A DNA stretch of 64,000 bases from Morganella morganii (GTDB lineage Bacteria > Pseudomonadota > Gammaproteobacteria > Enterobacterales > Enterobacteriaceae): the NCBI RefSeq assembly GCF_019243775.1, contig NZ_CP069157.1:2553418-2617417 (forward strand), in the 5' to 3' direction. The position numbers and the translations under genes are program-made. Position 1 is the first letter of the stretch; each line of letters starts with the position of its first letter. The notes under the pieces are model-generated. The model ran no database searches and was not told the DNA's origin. It worked only from the letters and a program-made list of their open reading frames with translations. Below, in pieces: positions 12,048-22,736 of the stretch.

Positions 12048-14333
12048 TCAGGCTACCGGGTCGCCGGATTTCTCTTTCAGGGCACTGAAGCGGTAAGTCA
12101 GTTCATCTTTCTTCTTATCAAGATCGATAATCACCGAACCGCCGTTCACCAGCTCACCGAACAGTAATTCGTTCGCCAGCGGTTTTTTCAGTTTATCCTG
12201 AATCACACGGGCCATCGGACGTGCGCCCATCGCCGGGTCATACCCTTTTTCTGCCAGCCATGTACGGGCACGGGCAGACACTTCAATGGAAACACCTTTC
12301 GCATCCAGCTGCGCCTGGAGTTCAACAATGAACTTGTCGACCACCTGAGCGATAATCGGCTGCGACAGCGCATTAAACCAGACAATGCCGTCCAGACGGT
12401 TACGGAACTCCGGTGTGAACACCCGTTTGATTTCCGCCATCGCGTCAGTGCTGTTGTCCTGCTCGGTAAACCCGATGGATTTACGCTGGGTTTCACGCAC
12501 ACCGGCGTTGGTGGTCATCACCAGGATCACGTTACGGAAATCCGCTTTGCGCCCGTTGTTATCGGTCAGTGTCCCGTTATCCATCACCTGTAATAACAGG
12601 TTAAAGACATCCGGGTGCGCTTTTTCGATCTCATCAAGCAGCACCACCGCATGCGGGTGTTTGATAACCGCATCCGTCAGCAATCCGCCCTGATCAAACC
12701 CGACATAGCCCGGAGGTGCACCAATCAGACGACTGACGGTGTGACGCTCCATGTACTCGGACATATCAAAGCGCAGCAGCTTGATACCCATTGCTTTGGA
12801 TAACTGCACAGTGACTTCGGTTTTCCCGACCCCGGTCGGCCCTGCCAGCAGGAAGGCACCAATCGGTTTCTGCTCGTTCCCCAGACCCGCACGGCTCATT
12901 TTGATGGATTCCGTCAGAGCATCAATCGCCGGATCCTGGCCGAAGACCAGCATTTTCAGGCGGCTGTCGAGGTTACGCAGCAGATCTTTGTCACTGCTGG
13001 AAACGGTTTTTTCCGGGATACGCGCGATCCGTGCCACAATTGCCTCAATTTCACCGACGCCAATGGTTTTCTTACGGCGGCTCAGCGGCATCAGACGGGT
13101 TCTTGCCCCGGCTTCATCAATGACATCAATCGCTTTATCCGGCAGATGGCGGTCAGTGATGTATTTCACCGACAGATCCACAGCCGCCTGAATAGCTTTC
13201 GCGGTGTAACGCACATCGTGGTGTGCCTCATATCGGGCTTTCAGGCCGTTAATGATACGCACGGTTTCATCGGCAGTCGGTTCATTGATATCAATTTTCT
13301 GGAAACGGCGGGTCAGCGCTTTATCTTTGTCAAAGATATTGCTGAATTCCTGATAGGTTGTGGAACCAATCACCCGGATCTTCCCGTTGGATAATAACGG
13401 TTTAATCAGGTTTGCCGCATCCACCTGACCACCGGATGCCGCACCGGCACCAATGATGGTGTGGATCTCATCAATAAACAGAATGCTTTTTTCGTTTTTC
13501 TCCAGCACTTTCAGCAGTGCCTTAAAGCGCTTCTCGAAATCACCGCGGTACTTGGTACCGGCCAGGAGTGAGCCGATATCCAGAGAAAAAATGGTATAGC
13601 CTTTGATCACTTCCGGTACATCATCCTGCTCGATACGCCAGGCGAGCCCTTCCGCAATCGCGGTTTTACCGACCCCGGATTCCCCGACAAACAGCGGGTT
13701 ATTTTTACGGCGGCGGCACAGCACCTGAATGGTGCGCTCCAGCTCCGCCTGACGGCCGATCAGCGGGTCAATCTGGCCTTTACGGGCCAGGTCATTAAGA
13801 TTGGTGGTGAAATTATCCAGACTGTCCTCACCGCCGGTACTCTCTTCGGCAGCAGACTGTGACGGCTCATCAAAGGACGGGCCGCTCTCATTTTCATCCT
13901 CACCTTTGGTGGTGCCGTGAGAGATGAAATTCACAATATCCAGACGGCTGACATCATGCTTGCGCAGCAGATAAGCCCCCTGGGACTCCTGCTCACTGAA
14001 AATGGCCACCAGCACATTCGCGCCGTTGACTTCATTACGGCCCGATGACTGAACATGGAAAACGGCGCGCTGCAACACGCGCTGGAAACTGAGTGTCGGC
14101 TGGGTTTCACGATCATCCCCTTCCGGCAGCAGCGGTGTGGTCTGTTCAATAAAATGCTCAAGTTCCTGGCGCAGGATGGCCAGGTTAACGCGGCAGGCTT
14201 CAAGCGCCTCACGGGCTGATTTGTTACCTAATAACGCCAGCAGCAGGTGCTCTACGGTCATAAATTCATGCCGGTTGTCCCTTGCTTTGGCAAAGGCGAT
14301 ATTCAGACTGAGCTCTAATTCTTGATTGAGCAT
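12048..14333 (-). CDS. clpA: ATP-dependent Clp protease ATP-binding subunit ClpA
   Basis: Hexameric unfoldase that feeds substrates, including N-degron proteins delivered by ClpS, into ClpP. 761 residues. Clp N-domain at about 1-143, AAA+ module 1 with Walker A GESGVGKT near 219, AAA+ module 2 with Walker A GPTGVGKT near 500, and C-terminal D2-small domain. Start [11 protein letters not shown] matches E. coli; an in-frame ATG four codons upstream is less likely. It lies 33 nt after clpS on the same strand. Confidence 0.97.
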   Translation of the reverse strand: MLNQELELSLNIAFAKARDNRHEFMTVEHLLLALLGNKSAREALEACRVNLAILRQELEHFIEQTTPLLPEGDDRETQPTLSFQRVLQRAVFHVQSSGRNEVNGANVLVAIFSEQESQGAYLLRKHDVSRLDIVNFISHGTTKGEDENESGPSFDEPSQSAAEESTGGEDSLDNFTTNLNDLARKGQIDPLIGRQAELERTIQVLCRRRKNNPLFVGESGVGKTAIAEGLAWRIEQDDVPEVIKGYTIFSLDIGSLLAGTKYRGDFEKRFKALLKVLEKNEKSILFIDEIHTIIGAGAASGGQVDAANLIKPLLSNGKIRVIGSTTYQEFSNIFDKDKALTRRFQKIDINEPTADETVRIINGLKARYEAHHDVRYTAKAIQAAVDLSVKYITDRHLPDKAIDVIDEAGARTRLMPLSRRKKTIGVGEIEAIVARIARIPEKTVSSSDKDLLRNLDSRLKMLVFGQDPAIDALTESIKMSRAGLGNEQKPIGAFLLAGPTGVGKTEVTVQLSKAMGIKLLRFDMSEYMERHTVSRLIGAPPGYVGFDQGGLLTDAVIKHPHAVVLLDEIEKAHPDVFNLLLQVMDNGTLTDNNGRKADFRNVILVMTTNAGVRETQRKSIGFTEQDNSTDAMAEIKRVFTPEFRNRLDGIVWFNALSQPIIAQVVDKFIVELQAQLDAKGVSIEVSARARTWLAEKGYDPAMGARPMARVIQDKLKKPLANELLFGELVNGGSVIIDLDKKKDELTYRFSALKEKSGDPVA

Positions 14334-14366
14334 AGGCACCTCCATTCAGAGAAACAAAGTGTATTC

Positions 14367-14687
14367 TTATACCTTCTCGAGTGTACACAGCAACGGATGA
14401 TCGTTGTCTTTCGCGTACGTATTGACCAGTGTTGTTTTCATTTCAGCGATTTCAGCGGTAAATACCCCGCAGATCCCTTTTCCCTGATAATGGATGTCGA
14501 GCATAATCTGCGTCGCACGATCAACATTATAAGAAAAGAACTTTTGTAAAACTTCAACCACAAAGTCCATAGGGGTATAGTCGTCGTTGTTTAAAACCAC
14601 CTTGTACATTGACGGTGGCTGTATCTTCTGCAGCGCTTTTTCCCTGAGCGTGACATCCGTTTGTGATTCAGATTGATAGTGACTCAT
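14367..14687 (-). CDS. clpS: ClpA adaptor / N-recognin ClpS
   Basis: Adaptor that binds N-terminal Leu, Phe, Tyr or Trp residues and docks on the ClpA N-domain. 106 residues. The core [20 protein letters not shown] and the C-terminal [10 protein letters not shown] match E. coli ClpS. ATG 14687 is chosen because upstream ORF sequence (to 14732) has no family similarity. It is divergent from cspD, the standard arrangement. Confidence 0.96.
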   Translation of the reverse strand: MSHYQSESQTDVTLREKALQKIQPPSMYKVVLNNDDYTPMDFVVEVLQKFFSYNVDRATQIMLDIHYQGKGICGVFTAEIAEMKTTLVNTYAKDNDHPLLCTLEKV

Positions 14688-14945
14688 TGCTATTCCGGTT
14701 ATAGAAAACGTACGCCACATCAGGCGTATCAATACTTAGCGTTATCTGTATCAAACTTTACAGGCCAATACAGTGTTGCTGTAAACAAAGGCTTGACGTT
14801 ACCCTCTAATTCAATAGAATATAAATAATGTACAACGTAACCAGTATATCCGCGTACAGCTGATACTTCATTACTGAGTATTATGGATCATATGGTGCAT
14901 TGTGCAGCATTTTTCAATCGTTTGACAGATGAGGGTTGTAACAGT

Positions 14946-15176
14946 ATGGAAACAGGTACTGTTAAGTGGTTCAACAACGCCAAGGGTTTCGGGTTTATCT
15001 GCCCGTCGGATGGTGGTGACGATATTTTTGTACACTATTCGACGATTCAGATGGACGGCTACCGCACGCTGAAGGCGGGTCAGAAAGTGAATTATGACAC
15101 CATTCAGGGACCAAAAGGGCATCACGTCAGTGTGATTATTCCGGTTACTGAAGATGACGACACCACAGCGCCGTAA
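14946..15176 (+). CDS. cspD: Cold-shock-like protein CspD
   Basis: Single-stranded nucleic-acid-binding OB-fold protein; in E. coli it inhibits replication and is made in stationary phase. 76 residues, starting [20 protein letters not shown] with RNP1 (KGFGFI) and RNP2 (DIFVHYS). ATG 14946 gives the normal CspD start; the longer upstream reading from 14883 has no support. The C-terminus is acidic (EDDDT), unlike CspA. Confidence 0.95.
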   Translation: METGTVKWFNNAKGFGFICPSDGGDDIFVHYSTIQMDGYRTLKAGQKVNYDTIQGPKGHHVSVIIPVTEDDDTTAP

Positions 15177-15203
15177 CACGGTATTTAACAAAATTATGCG
15201 GAT

Positions 15204-15236
15204 CGTCGCGGCAATGTCAATCGTCATTCCGCGACG
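15204..15236. terminator. Possible convergent cspD/macB terminator
   Basis: 8-bp stem CGTCGCGG / CCGCGACG with a 17-nt loop, 28 nt after the cspD stop, followed by TATTCGTATTTTC. Stem good, T-run weak. Confidence 0.4.
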
Positions 15237-15262
15237 TATTCGTATTTTCAGACTGTGCGCGG

Positions 15263-17209
15263 TTACTCCCGCGCCAGTGCATCAATAGGATCAAGTTTAG
15301 CTGCATTTCTGGCCGGCAGAAAGCCGAAGATGATCCCGATAGCGGTCGAACAGAGCACCGCGCTGACAATCGCCGCAGGGCGGAAAACAAACTCCCAGTC
15401 CGGCAGTGCCATTTTGGCGGCAAAGGCAATGGAATAAGAAAGCCCGAGGCCGATAGCCCCGCCCATCAGACACACCAGCACCGCCTCAATCAGAAACTGC
15501 TGCATCACATCCCCTGCCCGCGCACCAACCGCCATACGGATGCCGATTTCGCGGGTGCGCTCCGTCACACTGACCAGCATGATGTTCATCACACCAATTC
15601 CCCCCACCACCAGCGAAATTACCGCCACCAGCGTCAGGAAGAGCTGCATGGTGGTCGTGGTTTTATCCACGGTTTTCACAATGCTGTCGAGGTTGTAGGT
15701 GAAGGTATCTTTTTTGCCGTGGCGCAGCGTCATCAGCCGTACCAGCTGCTCTTCCGCATTTTTGGTGTTGTAACCGTCGCGGATGCGCACAGAGATCATA
15801 TCCAGATAGTTGCGCTGCATCAGCCGCCCGGTCAGGGTGGTGTACGGCATCCAGACCTGTAAGGTTTTTGAGTTACCGAACATGGATTTGCGATCCGCAA
15901 TCACACCGACCACCGTTGCAGGCATGTTGCCCACCAGCAGCATTTCCCCGATCACATTATTCTGATGCGGAAAGAGTTTGCGTTTGGTATTCATATCGAT
16001 GATGACAACCTGGGAGCGGCGCTCGTACATCTCCGGAGAGAACGCCCGCCCTTCGCCGAAACGCATGTCATACACAGTGAAAAAGTCCGGCCCGATGCCG
16101 GTGATACGGGCTGCAGAATCAAGATTGCCCCGGCGCAGACGCGCACTGTTCTCTATTTCCGCTGACGCCGCATAAACATACGGCTGCTGGCGGATCACAT
16201 CCACATCGCCGGGCTTCAGAGATTGCTGATCCTGCCCCGGGTCACTGCCGAAATCTTTGCCGGGATAGACAAAAATGGTGTTGGTACCGATGGATTTGAT
16301 ATCCGACAACACCAGTGCTTTGGCAGCATCCCCGATCACCAGAATGGTCACCACGGAGGCAATCCCGATAATAATGCCCAGCATGGTGAGCAGAGTCCGC
16401 ATCTTGTTGACCACCATGGCGCGCCACGCCATCAGCAGCGCTTCATTAAAGCGGCCGAGGAAACGGCTGAACGCGCTGCTTTTCAGCGCTGGTTTCGCAG
16501 CCAGCGCTTTCGCCTGCGGGTTAATGACTGATCCGCTGTCGCTGAGGATATGTCCGTCTTTGATTTCAATGATCCGCGCCGCCTGTGCGGCAATGGACGG
16601 ATCATGGGTGACGATAATCACCGTATGTCCGGCGTCACAGAGCTGGCGCAGAATAGCCATCACCTCTTTGCCCGACTGACTGTCGAGTGCGCCGGTCGGT
16701 TCATCCGCGAGGATCACTTCCCCGCCGTTCATCAGGGCACGGGCGATACTGACACGCTGCTGCTGTCCGCCGGAGAGCTGTCCCGGCCGGTAAATCAGCC
16801 GCTCACCCAGCCCCAGGCGCTGCAACAGCGCTGCGGCCCGTTCACGGCGCTCACGGGCGCTCAGTCCGGCATAGATAGCCGGCATTTCCACATTTTGCTC
16901 AGCACTGAGGTGGGATAACAGATGGTAACGCTGAAAAATAAAGCCGAAATGTTCACGGCGCAGCGCCGCCAGTTCATCACCGCTCAGCTCTGCCGTGTTT
17001 TTTCCGGCAACAAAATAGTGCCCGTCACTCGGCGTGTCCAGGCAGCCGAGGATATTCATCAGCGTGGATTTACCGGAGCCGGACTGGCCGATAATCGCCA
17101 CCATTTCACCGGCACTGATAGTCAGTGAGACATCATCCAGCACCGTGACACTGCTGTCTCCGGAAGGATAACGGCGGTAAATATTCCGCAGTTCTAATAA
17201 TGCGCTCAT
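15263..17209 (-). CDS. macB: Macrolide/enterotoxin export ABC transporter MacB
   Basis: ATP-binding/permease subunit of the MacA-MacB-TolC tripartite efflux pump. 648 residues, the same as E. coli MacB. N-terminal ATPase: Walker [10 protein letters not shown] at about 41-49, signature LSGGQQQR near 143, Walker B VILADEP. Then one membrane helix ([13 protein letters not shown]), a large periplasmic domain, and three C-terminal helices of the FtsX/MacB type. It starts 3 nt after macA stops, so translation is probably coupled. Confidence 0.96.
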   Translation of the reverse strand: MSALLELRNIYRRYPSGDSSVTVLDDVSLTISAGEMVAIIGQSGSGKSTLMNILGCLDTPSDGHYFVAGKNTAELSGDELAALRREHFGFIFQRYHLLSHLSAEQNVEMPAIYAGLSARERRERAAALLQRLGLGERLIYRPGQLSGGQQQRVSIARALMNGGEVILADEPTGALDSQSGKEVMAILRQLCDAGHTVIIVTHDPSIAAQAARIIEIKDGHILSDSGSVINPQAKALAAKPALKSSAFSRFLGRFNEALLMAWRAMVVNKMRTLLTMLGIIIGIASVVTILVIGDAAKALVLSDIKSIGTNTIFVYPGKDFGSDPGQDQQSLKPGDVDVIRQQPYVYAASAEIENSARLRRGNLDSAARITGIGPDFFTVYDMRFGEGRAFSPEMYERRSQVVIIDMNTKRKLFPHQNNVIGEMLLVGNMPATVVGVIADRKSMFGNSKTLQVWMPYTTLTGRLMQRNYLDMISVRIRDGYNTKNAEEQLVRLMTLRHGKKDTFTYNLDSIVKTVDKTTTTMQLFLTLVAVISLVVGGIGVMNIMLVSVTERTREIGIRMAVGARAGDVMQQFLIEAVLVCLMGGAIGLGLSYSIAFAAKMALPDWEFVFRPAAIVSAVLCSTAIGIIFGFLPARNAAKLDPIDALARE

Positions 17210-17212
17210 GAA

Positions 17213-18322
17213 TTATCCTGCTGTGCCGTCATCAATACCGGTCACCACTTTCTCATGCTCCGCCAGGCCTTTAACCACCTCGGCTTCCACATCATTACGG
17301 GTGCCGAGTGTCACCTGACGGGTTTCCGGCTGACCATTTACCAGCACCTGCACTTCGTATTCGGTCGGGGAGATCTCTTTACCCAGTGCCGCCAGCGGGA
17401 TTTTCAGCACGTTTTCGCGGTTTTCCAGCGCGATAGTGACCTGGGCAGTCATGTCCAGTTTCAGCACATGCTGCGGGTTCGGCACTTCAAAACGGGCATA
17501 ATAGAAAATGGCGTCATTGATTTTCTGCGGTTTCGGCAGGATATCGGTGATCACGCCGCTGAAGGTTTTATCCGGCGCGCCCAGCACACTGAACGTGGCT
17601 TTCTGGCCGGGTTTCAGATACACCACATCCGCCTCGGAGACTTCCGCATTCACCAGCATGGTATCGAGATCCGCCAGGGAGAGGATGGTCGGCGCCTGCT
17701 GCATGGCAATCACCGTCTGGCCCTGTAATGTTTTCAGCTCCGTCACCACACCGTCCATCGGCGCACGGATATTGGTGTACTGCAAATCATTGCGGGCGGT
17801 ATCGAGTGTGGCCTGATTGCGTGCCACCTGCGCTTTATAGGTATCAATCGCCGCACGCTGCACATCCATATTGCGCCGCGCCTCGTCCACATCCTGCTTT
17901 GAGATAACCTGAGTTTTTGCCAGTGCCAGCCGCCGCTGATAGGTTGCCTGTGCAAAGGCATACTCCGCCTCTGCCTGCTTCAGCCGCGCTTTGATTTCAC
18001 TGACCGTCTGCTCGGCCTCAATCACCACGTTCTGTGCTTTGACCGGGTCGATGACCGCCAGCAAATCGCCCTTCTTAACAAAATCACCCTCTTTGACATT
18101 CAGGGTCTGCAGCTGCCCGTTGACCTGGGCACCGACATCCACTTTCTGCAGTGCATCCAGCTTGCCGGTGGCCATCACTTTTTTTTCGAGTGTGCCGCGC
18201 TGCACATCCGCTGTCATATAGCTGACCGGTGCATCTTCGCGGGTGAAGAACCAGAAACCGCCGGCGATCAGAATAATCAGAATGCCGGCGGTCACTATTT
18301 TTTTCTTTGAAACTGCTTTCAT
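17213..18322 (-). CDS. macA: Macrolide efflux periplasmic adaptor MacA
   Basis: Membrane-fusion protein linking MacB to TolC. 369 residues: one N-terminal membrane anchor (about 9-27), lipoyl half-motifs around an alpha-helical hairpin (about 90-170), then beta-barrel and membrane-proximal domains. GKLDALQKVDVGAQVNGQL is the family hallmark. ATG 18322 is chosen because the AAGG ribosome site is 7 nt upstream; a GTG at 18328 is possible. It starts 14 nt after the disrupted ybjD reading frame, so its expression may depend on that transcript. Confidence 0.95.
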   Translation of the reverse strand: MKAVSKKKIVTAGILIILIAGGFWFFTREDAPVSYMTADVQRGTLEKKVMATGKLDALQKVDVGAQVNGQLQTLNVKEGDFVKKGDLLAVIDPVKAQNVVIEAEQTVSEIKARLKQAEAEYAFAQATYQRRLALAKTQVISKQDVDEARRNMDVQRAAIDTYKAQVARNQATLDTARNDLQYTNIRAPMDGVVTELKTLQGQTVIAMQQAPTILSLADLDTMLVNAEVSEADVVYLKPGQKATFSVLGAPDKTFSGVITDILPKPQKINDAIFYYARFEVPNPQHVLKLDMTAQVTIALENRENVLKIPLAALGKEISPTEYEVQVLVNGQPETRQVTLGTRNDVEAEVVKGLAEHEKVVTGIDDGTAG

Positions 18323-18336
18323 TAACACCTTTTTCC

Positions 18337-20018
18337 TCAGTTAGCGCGCCCTCTGGCGAGCCATGCCACGCGGGAAAACATCCGGCGCAGCAACAGCGGG
18401 ATAGAATCCACACCCCGGCTGGCCGCATTGTTGGCAATCGCAATCGCCAGATCCGGTTTTGAGGTGCGGTGAATCGCTTTGGTTATGACCCGGCGGGCCG
18501 GCATTTTTATATTTTCCGGAATATCCGCGACCTGGTGATACAGGCGGCTGAACCCCTCGCGATATAAGAAATGCTCCATATCCGGCGCGGGCAGACGGGT
18601 CAGTCTGTCCTGCTCGACATCATTGAGCCCCGATGAGAAGTGTGCGGCGGTGGCCGCGTATTTCTTACCGGCTTCGTCGCCGTCAACCAGCGTATGCCAT
18701 TCTATACCCATTTTGTTGGCAAACTTTAACAAAGGTTTAAGACCGCACTGGGCAAACTCAATCACCTTGATCCCTTCGGTCTCAAAGTAATAATTACACT
18801 GTTTTGCCAGGTCGTTCATCAGCCAGATTTCCGTCTCTCCCTCCACCAGCAGCCAGCAGCGGGCAAACAGCGCCGACGGGCGGTTAAAGCGGATGTGGAA
18901 TGAGATACGCCGCAGCTCTTCCGGTGACAGATGGTTTTCCCCCAGCCGGTAGGCGGCAACGCGGGTGGATTCCCGCACCAGGCGGCAGATATCATGAATC
19001 GGTACCAGTGAAAGCAGTTCACCGGAGTTGGTGGTGGTAATGCGCTGTAAGGAAAACAGATTGAGCAGCCCCCACGCCACCGACAACATGATCGGATGCA
19101 GGCGGGTTTCCGGGTCTTCCACGATAATGATCGGACGGGCATAGGGGTCGAGTTTCAGACCGCTGTTGGACTGGAGCAGTGCGGCAAACATACCGAGGAT
19201 GATCAGCCGCACATTACGCTGGTTGGGGCCTGCCACCACGCGGTTAATCCCTTCCAGCGCCTGCCACGCCCGCTGGCGCGGTTCGATATTCAGCCGTTTG
19301 GCTTTACGGCGATCGAGCAGGTACTCCCCCTGCTCGGCAAAATAGTGGCTGAGCAGCTGTTTCATGGCCTCAAGGCCATCCTGCAAATCATCATTGGAGA
19401 GTGTCTGCGGGTTGCTTACCAGGCTTCGGTCAGATCCGCCATCCGGTTATTGAAGGTCTCCGTTTGTGTGCGGAGATCATATTCCTCTTCCTCACAATCA
19501 GGCACATTTTTTCTCAGGCCGCGCATAAAGCGGGCATCCCGCAGACGCAGCACCGGATAGAGGCGGATAATCTCACTGATAAACTTATCAGTTTCCGCCG
19601 GCAGCAGCGGCTCGCCCGCCTCATCCAGAAAAGTGCGCTGACTGGTAATGGTGTTATCATCCGCCAGATCCGCGCTGACGCGGTAGTTGATCCGCAGATA
19701 TTCATCCCCGTTAGTGCGCCACAGCGGTGCCAGCTCACGGAAACGGCGGGAGCGGGAACGTCCGGGCCGGGTTTCACGGAATGTCAGGACGATCTGTAAG
19801 TGACGGACAGGCCCGGCTTCACTGTCAGCAGCGTGATAAAAATCACTCAGGACAAATTTCGCATTCAGCGCCTGCGGAGACAGCGTCAGCGTCAGGGCAT
19901 CCAGCAAGCTGGATTTCCCCCAGGCGTTCTCACCGATCAGTACCGTATTGCCGGTCAGTGGTAATGACAGGCGGTTAATACCGCGAAAACCCAGAATTTC
20001 CACTCTTTCCAGAATCAT
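18337..20018 (-). pseudogene. ybjD: OLD-family ATP-dependent nuclease YbjD, broken by a one-base frameshift
   Basis: Relative of E. coli YbjD (about 550 residues): SMC-like ATPase N-terminus fused to a C-terminal Toprim nuclease. Here it is split into two frames. The N-terminal piece, 19416-20018 (200 codons), carries Walker A GENAWGKSS at about 28-36 and ends LTEAW-stop. The C-terminal piece, 18337 to about 19423, has the ABC-type LIIVEDPETRLHP and Toprim motifs LLVEGETE and VDGDEAGKK. Reading on from the stop in the -1 frame gives VSNPQTLSNDDLQDGLEAM, which lines up with the matching stretch of E. coli YbjD. A single missing G near 19418-19420 explains the break. No slippery heptamer is visible. 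Pseudogene or sequencing error; both halves otherwise look intact. Confidence 0.85.
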
Positions 20019-20255
20019 AGTTCCCTCACTGTTTGCCGGATACCGCCTGTTTTATGACAATACTGTCACAATAATGATCACAATAAAGTATTATCACAAT
20101 GTAATAAATAAAAACGGTTTTGACTTATACTAAACACGAAAACAGAGGGATACGTAGCAATTATGGTGAGGATGCCGCTATAATCGCCTGCTTTTTAATC
20201 AGATACTGACACGAACATAAGTTAAAGACGGCATTATTTTACGGAAACGACACAC

Positions 20256-21156
20256 ATGTATTCAGGGTTATTAATTATTCTCGCCCCGCTCATTGCGGGT
20301 TATCTCATCCCGGTCAGCAGCACGGCACTGAAAAAAAATCATCGGCCGTGGTCTGAGCGCGATGGTGTATGTGATTCTGTTTCTGATGGGGATAAGCCTG
20401 GCGCTGGTGGAAAACCTCGGGGCAAATCTGCTGGTGATTGTGCAGTACACCCTGACCTTTTCTGTGGTGGTGCTGGGCTGTAACCTCGCCGGACTGTTTT
20501 TATACGGCAAAAAATACCCGTGGCAGGTTCCGGCTCACAAACAGCAAAAACCGCCTTCCCGCCTGCATATGGTGCTGGAATCCCTGCAACTGTGTGGTGT
20601 GCTGCTGGTTGGCTTTGCCACCGGGTTATTCGGCTGGTCGTTTCTCGCCTTTGCCGGTGCCGCCAGTGAATATGCTCTGATTTTCCTGCTGTTCCTCGTC
20701 GGGATCCAGCTGCGCAACAGCGGCATGACGCTGCGCCAGATCCTGATCAACCGCCGCGGTATGCTGGTCTCGCTGATAGTGGTCATTACCTCGCTGCTCG
20801 GCGGCGCACTCGCGGCACTGATAGCAGGGCTGCCGGTCAAAACCGGGATGGCGCTCTCCTCCGGCTTCGGCTGGTATTCGCTGTCCGGTATTCTGCTGAC
20901 CGACGCTTTCGGCCCGGTGCTCGGCAGTGTCGGCTTCTTTAACGACCTGGCGCGGGAAATTGCCGCGATTATGCTGATCCCGCTGCTGATCAACCGCCAC
21001 CGCGCCGCAGCACTCGGCCTCGGCGGTGCCACCACGATGGACTTTACCCTGCCGGTATTGCAGCGCAGCGGCGGTGTGTCGATTGTCCCGGCCGCGATTG
21101 TGCACGGCTTTGTCCTCAGTCTGTTTGCCCCGGTGCTGATAGCCCTGTTTACCTGA
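20256..21156 (+). pseudogene. lysO: Lysine exporter LysO (YbjE), frameshifted at an A8 run
   Basis: Inner-membrane lysine/thialysine exporter of the DUF340 family. The start ATG 20256 encodes MYSGLLIILAPLIAGYLIP, the normal LysO N-terminus, but after 27 codons the frame breaks at AAAAAAAA (20331-20338). With seven A the reading continues KKIIGRGLSAMVYVILFLMG in the frame of the 264-codon ORF 20362-21156. That ORF contains the rest of the family: FLVGIQLRN, ASGFGWYSLSGILL-like, FFNDLARE, MDFTLPVLQR. Total length would be about 299, as in E. coli. It could be translated from ATG 20362 without its first helix, by slippage at the A-run, or the extra A may be a sequencing error. Confidence 0.85.
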
Positions 21157-21169
21157 AGAGTGAAAACGT

Positions 21170-22618
21170 ATGCCACAACAACGGATTTTAGTGCTGGGTG
21201 CCAGCGGTTATGTCGGACAGAATCTTATCCCGCAGCTGATCGCTGCCGGTCATCAGGTCACTGCCGCCGCCCGCCGGGTGGAGTGGATGCAGGCGCAGGG
21301 CTGGGAAAACACCCGCTGCTGCTATGCGGATCTGTATGATAAATCCACCCTGGAAACCCTGTTTCAGGACATTGATGTGGTGTATTACCTCGTCCACAGT
21401 ATGACGGATGAGGATGACTTACTGGCGCGGGAACGCCTGGCGGCGGAAAACGTGCAGGAGATGCTGAATAAATCTGCTGTGCGGGAAGTCATTTACCTGA
21501 GCGCCATGCAGCATAAAGACAGCGACTCCCCGCACCTCGCCGCCCGCAGGCTGACCGGCGAAATCCTCGCGGACAGCCGCGTGCCGGTCACCGAGATCCG
21601 CGCTGCCATTATTGTCGGCCCCGGCTCAGCGGCATTCGAGATCATGCGCGACATGGTATACAACCTGCCGATCCTGACCCCGCCGCGCTGGGCACGCTCA
21701 AAATCCTCACCGGTGGCCCTGGAAAACCTGCTGAATTACCTGACCGGCCTGCTTTCTCACCCTGCAACCGGAAACCGCCGCTTTGATGCCACGGGGCCGG
21801 ATTACCTCAGCTATCTGGAGATGTTCCGCCATTTTATAACCATCAGCGGCAAAAAGCGGCTGATGATCCCGCTGCCGATCCCGCTGCGGCTGATTTCAGT
21901 TCACTTTTTACGGCTTATCACCACGGTACCGGAAGGTATCGCCAAAGAGCTGATTATGGGGCTGAAATATGATCTGCCCGGCGACGGAAAACCGCTTCAG
22001 GCGCTGATCCCGCAGACGCTGCTCAGTTTTGATAATGCCGTACGCAAAACCCTTAAAGATGAAACGGATGCCGTGGATAATGAAGACTGGGGTTATGACC
22101 CGGAAGTCCGCGCCCGCTGGCGGCCGGGTTTCGGTTTCTATCCCAAACAGGCCGGTTTTACCCTGAATACCTCTGCCTCCGCCGATGCCCTGTGGCATGT
22201 TGTGCAGCAGATTGGCGGCAAAGACGGCTATTTTTACGCCAATATTCTGTGGTCAGTCCGCGCCCGGCTGGATGACCTGTGCGGTAATAAAATCACTTAC
22301 GGCCGCCCGGATCGCGATACCCTCGAACCGGGGGATAAAATCGACGGCTGGAAAGTGATCACCGTGAAACCCCGGCAGCAGCTCTCCCTGCTGTTCGGCA
22401 TGAAAGCCCCCGGGCTGGGACGGCTGACCTTTACCATCCGCGACCACGGCCACCAGCGGACGCTGGATGTCCGTGCCTGGTGGCATCCCGCCGGATTCAG
22501 CGGGCTGCTCTACTGGTTCGCCATGATGCCTGCTCATTTATTCATCTTTAAAGGAATGGCGAAAACCATCGTCAAACGGGCGGCAGCATACGTCACCCCG
22601 GCATCTGATAAGACATAA
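21170..22618 (+). CDS. ybjT: SDR-family NAD(P)-binding oxidoreductase, YbjT-like
   Basis: Extended short-chain dehydrogenase-like protein with a C-terminal DUF2867 domain; substrate unknown. 482 residues. Nucleotide-binding GASGYVGQN at about residues 9-17, an atypical SDR core with YYLVHSM and EIRAAIIVGPGSAAFE, then DUF2867 (about 320-480) with LLFGMKAPGLGRLTF. One or two C-terminal hydrophobic stretches may touch the membrane. Closely follows E. coli YbjT along its length. Begins 13 nt after lysO and is probably in its operon. Confidence 0.9.
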   Translation: MPQQRILVLGASGYVGQNLIPQLIAAGHQVTAAARRVEWMQAQGWENTRCCYADLYDKSTLETLFQDIDVVYYLVHSMTDEDDLLARERLAAENVQEMLNKSAVREVIYLSAMQHKDSDSPHLAARRLTGEILADSRVPVTEIRAAIIVGPGSAAFEIMRDMVYNLPILTPPRWARSKSSPVALENLLNYLTGLLSHPATGNRRFDATGPDYLSYLEMFRHFITISGKKRLMIPLPIPLRLISVHFLRLITTVPEGIAKELIMGLKYDLPGDGKPLQALIPQTLLSFDNAVRKTLKDETDAVDNEDWGYDPEVRARWRPGFGFYPKQAGFTLNTSASADALWHVVQQIGGKDGYFYANILWSVRARLDDLCGNKITYGRPDRDTLEPGDKIDGWKVITVKPRQQLSLLFGMKAPGLGRLTFTIRDHGHQRTLDVRAWWHPAGFSGLLYWFAMMPAHLFIFKGMAKTIVKRAAAYVTPASDKT

Positions 22619-22652
22619 TCACTCAGTAAAAGTCATTAGTTTGCTTTTTTAG

Positions 22653-22688
22653 TAGTTTTTTATGCAGAAATAATTGCATATTTATTCT
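22653..22688. promoter_or_regulatory. Putative ArgR operator (two ARG boxes) upstream of artP
   Basis: Two AT-rich dyads: 22653-22666 (TAGTTTTTTATGCA) and 22675-22688 (TGCATATTTATTCT). The second matches the ARG-box consensus TGAATWWWWATTCA at 12 of 14 positions, the first at about 10. Start-to-start distance is 22, close to the usual 21. Arginine transport genes are known ArgR targets. Only the second box is convincing on its own. Confidence 0.45.
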
Positions 22689-22736
22689 TACAGCGTTAAT
22701 ATTCACTCAACGTCACTGAGTATGCAGAATTACAGC

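Noticed and set aside
19405-19430. Programmed -1 ribosomal frameshift in ybjD
   Set aside because: No X-XXY-YYZ slippery heptamer at the join and no clear downstream structure; a simple indel explains it better.
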